This document shows positions 63,658 to 64,000 of a stretch of 64,000 bases of DNA, piece by piece. Location: positions 1 through 64,000 of the forward strand of contig CAVOQC010000005.1 of assembly GCA_963698265.1 (NCBI GenBank). The letters run 5' to 3'. Source of the stretch: FEB-7 sp963698265 (GTDB taxonomy: Bacteria > Pseudomonadota > Gammaproteobacteria > Burkholderiales > Usitatibacteraceae). Each line of letters starts with the position of its first letter. The stretch's first letter is position 1. Under the pieces are notes generated by a model. The model was not told where the DNA came from. It worked only from the letters and a program-made list of their open reading frames with translations, and did not search any database. The position numbers and the translations under genes are program-made.

Positions 63658-63680
63658 CGCCGCAAACTCCCCATCACCCT

Positions 63681-64000
63681 ATGCCGGAACTTCCGGAAGT
63701 CGAGACGATCCGCCTGGGTCTCGTCGCCAGCGTCGTGGGCCATTGCATCCGCGACGTCGTGGTACGAGAGCCGCGCCTTCGCTGGCCCGTGCCCCGCGAC
63801 CTCGCCGCGCGCCTGCGCGGCGCCCGCGTGCGCGGCATCCGCCGCCGCGGCAAGTACCTGCTGTTCGACTGCGGCACCGGCCACCTGCTCGCGCACCTGG
63901 GCATGTCGGGCAGCCTCACCGTCGTGCCTTCCGGCAGGCCGTTGCGGCGCCACGACCACGTGGACCTCGTGCTGGACAGCGGGGACGTCGTTCGCCTGAA
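63681..64000 (+). CDS. mutM: Formamidopyrimidine-DNA glycosylase (5' part)
   Basis: Removes 8-oxoguanine and formamidopyrimidines from DNA. The gene runs off the right edge; about 106 of the roughly 270 residues are present. After Met removal the catalytic Pro1-Glu2 is intact (MPELPEVETIRLGL). The conserved Lys of RRRGKYLLF and the LAHLGMSG segment are also present. The C-terminal zinc finger is outside the window. It is divergent from the TPR gene, as in other betaproteobacteria. Confidence 0.95.
   Translation, partial: MPELPEVETIRLGLVASVVGHCIRDVVVREPRLRWPVPRDLAARLRGARVRGIRRRGKYLLFDCGTGHLLAHLGMSGSLTVVPSGRPLRRHDHVDLVLDSGDVVRL

Overview
The window is a GC-rich chromosomal segment of a betaproteobacterium. 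The evidence is the rRNA sequences, the order rRNA operon-tyrS-M23 peptidase-anmK-erpA, the blocks rpe-gph-trpEGDC, amgK-murU // lptD-surA-pdxA-rsmA, miaB-phoH-ybeY-corC-lnt and ychF-pth-rplY-prs-tRNA-Gln-ispE-lolB-TPR // mutM, and a general (OmpC-type) porin. I cannot resolve the genus without a 16S search. I see no prophage, insertion sequence, CRISPR array or plasmid gene. This is mostly core genome, densely packed, with many 4-base stop/start overlaps.

Layout. (1) 1-5.6 kb: an rRNA operon on the minus strand, 16S-tRNA-Ile-tRNA-Ala-23S-5S, with a promoter and boxA elements. The 23S carries an extra hairpin of about 120 nt at helix 45 (an intervening-sequence-like insert). (2) 5.6-16.3 kb: tyrS, M23 endopeptidase, anmK, erpA, a bactofilin, a coiled-coil membrane protein, argC, rplM-rpsI, an AI-2E family permease, an OsmC protein, coq7 and a porin. 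(3) 16.5-21.9 kb: rpe-gph, then trpE-G-D-C preceded by a Trp-rich leader peptide that points to attenuation. (4) 22-30.7 kb: apaG, a 45-residue membrane protein, mltA, dsbC, two UbiH-family hydroxylases, pepP, a PaiB-like protein, murU and amgK. (5) 30.8-36.1 kb: lptD-surA-pdxA-rsmA. (6) 36.1-46.2 kb: gloA, a YgjP-like peptidase, plsC, gmhB, glyS, glyQ, a methyltransferase, lnt, corC, ybeY and phoH. (7) 46.3-56.4 kb: a protease-rich stretch around miaB with two tandem metzincin-type metalloproteases (one frameshifted), a secreted S8 subtilase and an M48 Ste24-like protease. (8) 56.4-64 kb: tRNA-Met, ychF, pth, rplY, prs, tRNA-Gln, ispE, lolB, a TPR protein and the start of mutM.

Themes. Envelope biogenesis dominates: LPS export and heptose synthesis (lptD, gmhB), lipoprotein maturation and targeting (lnt, lolB), OMP chaperoning (surA), phospholipid acylation (plsC), and murein turnover with MurNAc salvage (mltA, M23, anmK, amgK, murU). 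Three ubiquinone ring hydroxylase candidates (coq7 and two UbiH-family proteins) lie in the window. The most notable items are the trp leader, whose first codons can pair with the trpE initiation region; the 23S helix-45 insert; and the tandem metzincin pair placed inside the normally compact miaB-phoH block.
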